Positions 61,598-64,000 of a DNA stretch of 64,000 bases are shown in pieces (the first letter of the stretch is position 1; every line of letters begins with the position of its first letter). The notes below the pieces were generated by a model. The model did not search any database, had not been told where the DNA came from, and was given only the letters and a program-made list of their open reading frames with translations. The position numbers and the translations under genes were made by a program. The stretch spans positions 8,524,501 to 8,588,500 of the forward strand of contig NC_092573.1 in assembly GCF_037975245.1 (NCBI RefSeq). The letters are read 5' to 3'. Source of the stretch: Apostichopus japonicus (Eukaryota; Echinodermata; Holothuroidea; Aspidochirotida; Stichopodidae).

Positions 61598-61658
61598 AAT
61601 CAGGATTTTCAAAAAGGGGGGGCCCGGGCCCCCCGGGCCCCCCCTGGATCCGCCCCTG

Positions 61659-62177
61659 CTAACAACACTTTCCCCTTCCATTAACACCGTCACAAAAATC
61701 ACAACTGTTAGAGCTTCGAGTATTGGCGCCAAGGAGAATGTGACCCTGTTTCAGAAGAATTAGACGATTCATTATTGCGCGTTTGCGTGACGTACGTTAT
61801 AGTTCCAGGTAACACAATTAAGCAACTTAATTGAAGCAACTACATGTGCTGTTAGACAAAAAGTGTGATTAATAATTAATCACTCAAGAGTAATTTCATC
61901 GTTGTACTCACGATGTATGCATTTTGTACGTGTAACTTGAATGACACTGAATATGCAAAGCACCTGATCGAACCTCTTATTACGGCAGTGTTATGTATCC
62001 CCCAACCCCCTGCCCGCACATACTCAGACTCGTAAACCTTGAACCTTTGAACCTCTATAGAGTCTAGAATAAGGACACACTGGCCGCTCAACGTCAAGTA
62101 TAACTTATGAAGTGTTATTAATGCTTGTTGGAATATATCTCATATTTTAAGATGTCCAGATGTGAGATATAACTTAC
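61659..62177. other. Presumed intron of the SnoaL-like gene
   Basis: It has no exon that fits the phase-2 donor at 62178. A short AG...GTGAGT segment at about 61911-61934 was judged too weak. Confidence 0.5.
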
Positions 62178-62331
62178 TTTCCGCGCAATGCGACAGAACC
62201 GTCTTCCTTGAAAAATGTAACGAACCCTCTCGAGTAGGCCCAGACACCTTCAAGAGCAACTGCTTCTTCCATTTCTAGTTTGACAGTTCTGATGCCTCCA
62301 GTCCACAGTTTAGTTAAGCCTTGACATACTC
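62178..62331 (-). CDS. SnoaL-like gene, downstream exon in window
   Basis: Two bases complete Gly, then 50 codons and two trailing bases, phase 2. The acceptor is gtctaaag|GAG, which lacks a strong pyrimidine tract, and the donor is AAA|GTAAGT. It encodes the central strands of the NTF2-like sheet. Confidence 0.78.
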
Positions 62332-63343
62332 CTTTAGACAACAATAACAAGTTAGAGTAAGCGGTGGCAAGGGGAGGAGGCGGGAGGGGGAAGGTGGGGG
62401 GGGAAGGGGTGGTGGCGAGGAGTGGAGAGAGTTAGAGGTGGAGAGACACGTAGGGCTATAGAGCAAAATGTGGTTCTGTGTTATTAGAATGGTTTGCCTA
62501 AAATCGAATTAACGACATTTTTTCAAGCAGCAAAGTCACATCAGTATACAGAGAAAGCATGTTATGTTTTGGTTACGATGACCTAATTGGATACAAGCAC
62601 AAGTTAGCTATATATTTATATATGTTTCGTTGTGGTCAACAAGAAAAAGACCCAACAACTTAGTACACTGTGATCATTTATTGATCACTTCCGTTTAGAC
62701 AACACCATTGTCCAACACGTCATATCGTATATATACGCCACTGGAAGCGCTCAACATTATGATATGTTGGCGATTCACAGGGTATGTATAATATAACAAT
62801 GTCCGAACCATTTTGTGTATAACAATGACCAATATGAGATATGGAGATATGGAACAAGTTTAATGTCCAACACTTTTCGTCGTATTGGTCATTTCGGAAC
62901 ACGGACAACGTCGTAAACCCCCAAAACCATTATAATGTATTATTCATTCATTCATTCATTGAACAACGTCATATTCCAAACAGCCAAACGAACGACGTTA
63001 TAGTTATATTAACTACAACATCATACGCTGAGAAGTGTATATCTTTGAACATAGTATGCAAATAGAAAACACATTAAACATACGCGATACTCGCAAGATA
63101 TATTGGTACTCACAGAATATCAACGAGGTTCGGTATACAACCAAGGAGTTGTTATCCATAGCAACTCCATGGTACACCCAATATCTCTATATATCACGAA
63201 CTCACCTTCTCTACCATTCAAGAGTGCACCTGGAGGCATGAACCGACAATCCTCTGTATAGAACTTGCTGGCATCTTCAAACCTCTCTAAAGCAAAAGCT
63301 TCCTCAAGCTTTCCTCGAACAACATCAATCTCTTTATATATGT
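62178..63343 (-). CDS. NTF2-like/SnoaL-type protein, two internal exons (partial gene)
   Basis: Two exons, 63206-63343 (138 nt) and 62178-62331 (154 nt), join in phase 1. The first encodes IYKEIDVVRGKLEEAFALE, then FEDASKFYTEDCRFMPPGAL and NGREG. The second encodes LTKLWTGGIRTVKLEMEEAV, then WAYSRGFVTFFKEDGSVALR. The pattern (amphipathic start helix, YTED...MPPG...GRE, then a strand with Y.RG...F.EDGS...G) is that of small NTF2-fold/SnoaL/DUF4440 proteins. Some bind small ligands or act as isomerases; no function can be assigned here. The first acceptor is tacccacag|ACA and the final donor is GGAAA|GTAAGT. The start exon (beyond 63343) and the last exon, expected to carry a YLVVWK-like strand, were not found. 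Confidence 0.8.
63134..63174. repeat. Short palindrome related to 23639-23678
   Basis: CCAAGGAGTTGTTATCC and GCAACTCCATGG form an imperfect hairpin. GGAGTTGTTAT is shared with the palindrome at 23639. Confidence 0.7.
63206..63343 (-). CDS. SnoaL-like gene, upstream exon in window
   Basis: 45 complete codons with two leading bases and one trailing base. The donor is GAGAAG|GTGAGT. The pyrimidine-rich acceptor is aaccttcatacccacag. It carries the N-terminal helix and the conserved MPPG turn of the fold. Confidence 0.8.
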
Positions 63344-64000
63344 CTGTGGGTATGAAGGTTAAAACAAAATTGAAGTAAGGCGCCCATTTTTGGATTCAAA
63401 CTGATCGGTGCACAGAGAGTGCAACAGTGAATTATACGCTGATGAGGGGGGGGGGGGTGGGGGCAAGGGTGGTGGGGGAGGACGGGAGATTATTTTTGAC
63501 AGAAAGTAGAAATCGAATTTCCTTAACATAAGTAGACTAAATGTGACTTGAAACTTGTAACGCAACTATAAAGCACACAAGAAAAACCAACAAAAAGAAG
63601 AAGAAGAAGAAGAAAACAAAACAACAACAAGGGACAACTTTTCATTGTTTTGTTACCCAAATTTACCATATCGGGTGTTGCCGGGTATTTGTTTTAGAAT
63701 TCTTCTTAACAGTGAGTGAAAGCTCATTTACACAAAACCAATTGAGAACTTTAACAACTTCTGACTGAGCAGTCCCTACCATGGGAAGTGACGCCAGGGT
63801 CAGAATAGAAAAGGTTATAGTATCACCCGTATATAAATTCACACTAATTTAATTGATAGCCCATTCGTTGACATAAATAACAAATAGAGTGATCCAAGAA
63901 TAATAGAACCTTGAGGAACACCATATTCGATATGTTTGCAAGCAGAAATGGTATTATCAACGTCATACTGTTCTACTTTATCTAACAATATCAAGCATTG
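63344..64000. other. Upstream part of the SnoaL-like gene, no exon found
   Basis: It contains a G/T run (63446-63480) and an AAG/AAC-rich tract (63595-63630). No phase-compatible upstream exon was recognised. Confidence 0.5.

Larger units (their letters stand above)
59754..61658. mobile_element. Composite region bounded by CAGTGGCGGATCCAGG ends
   Basis: CAGTGGCGGATCCAGG at 59754 and its complement CCTGGATCCGCCCCTG ending at 61658 look like hAT-type termini. Flanks ATCCTAAC and CTAACAAC do not form a clean 8-bp duplication, so these may be ends of two different copies. Inside are another complete element (60194-61528) and a further left end, CAGGGGCGGATGCAGG, at 61287. A 33-base A run lies at 61562-61594. 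Confidence 0.55.

Noticed and set aside
61911-61970. Continuation exon of the SnoaL-like gene ending at a GTGAGT
   Set aside because: The translated segment (LHVQNAYI) lacks the expected YLVVWK-type strand and the acceptor is weak.

Overview
This window is animal nuclear DNA: AT-rich, intron-dominated, with short exons bounded by GT/AG splice sites, many microsatellites, and many non-autonomous DNA transposons. I infer a marine invertebrate deuterostome, with echinoderm as the best guess (low to moderate confidence). The grounds are the PDE8 exon structure, the CR1/L2-like LINE with an ATT-repeat tail, and the repeat style. I have no direct species marker.

Two protein-coding genes can be supported, both on the minus strand. 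The first is a cAMP phosphodiesterase 8 (PDE8) gene. Seven coding exons (41420 down to 3756) join in a consistent reading phase to give residues 1-315: an MGC acylation-type N-terminus, a receiver (REC) domain and a PAS domain. The HD catalytic domain must lie beyond base 1. The second gene lies at 62178-63343. It has two internal exons of an NTF2-like/SnoaL-type protein, with both ends unresolved. The 20 kb between the two genes holds no gene I can defend.

Most of the window is intron or intergenic DNA colonised by mobile elements. Several insertions can be delimited exactly. Five hAT-type elements have perfect 8-bp (or 8-9-bp) target duplications and a sixth has 7/8; two copies of a TTAA-target element lie in opposite orientation; a 78-bp poly-A retro-insert has a 10-bp duplication; and a 5'-truncated LINE keeps the rest of its reverse-transcriptase frame open. 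A 4.64-kb element at 54949-59588 has CACTG ends, TA duplications and subterminal arrays of TTAGTC/GACTAA. Nested in it is a 1.38-kb near-palindrome. Minisatellites of 20, 42, 63, 68 and 79 bp are also present.

The most unusual local structure is a 79-bp array at 37424-37816. It repeats the 5' end of PDE8 exon 2 together with its splice acceptor five times, directly beside a TTAA-type element. I found no wholly new multi-gene system. The points worth follow-up are the acceptor array, the nested transposon, the hammerhead-like hairpin in the retro-insert, and the REC domain that keeps its phospho-acceptor pocket.
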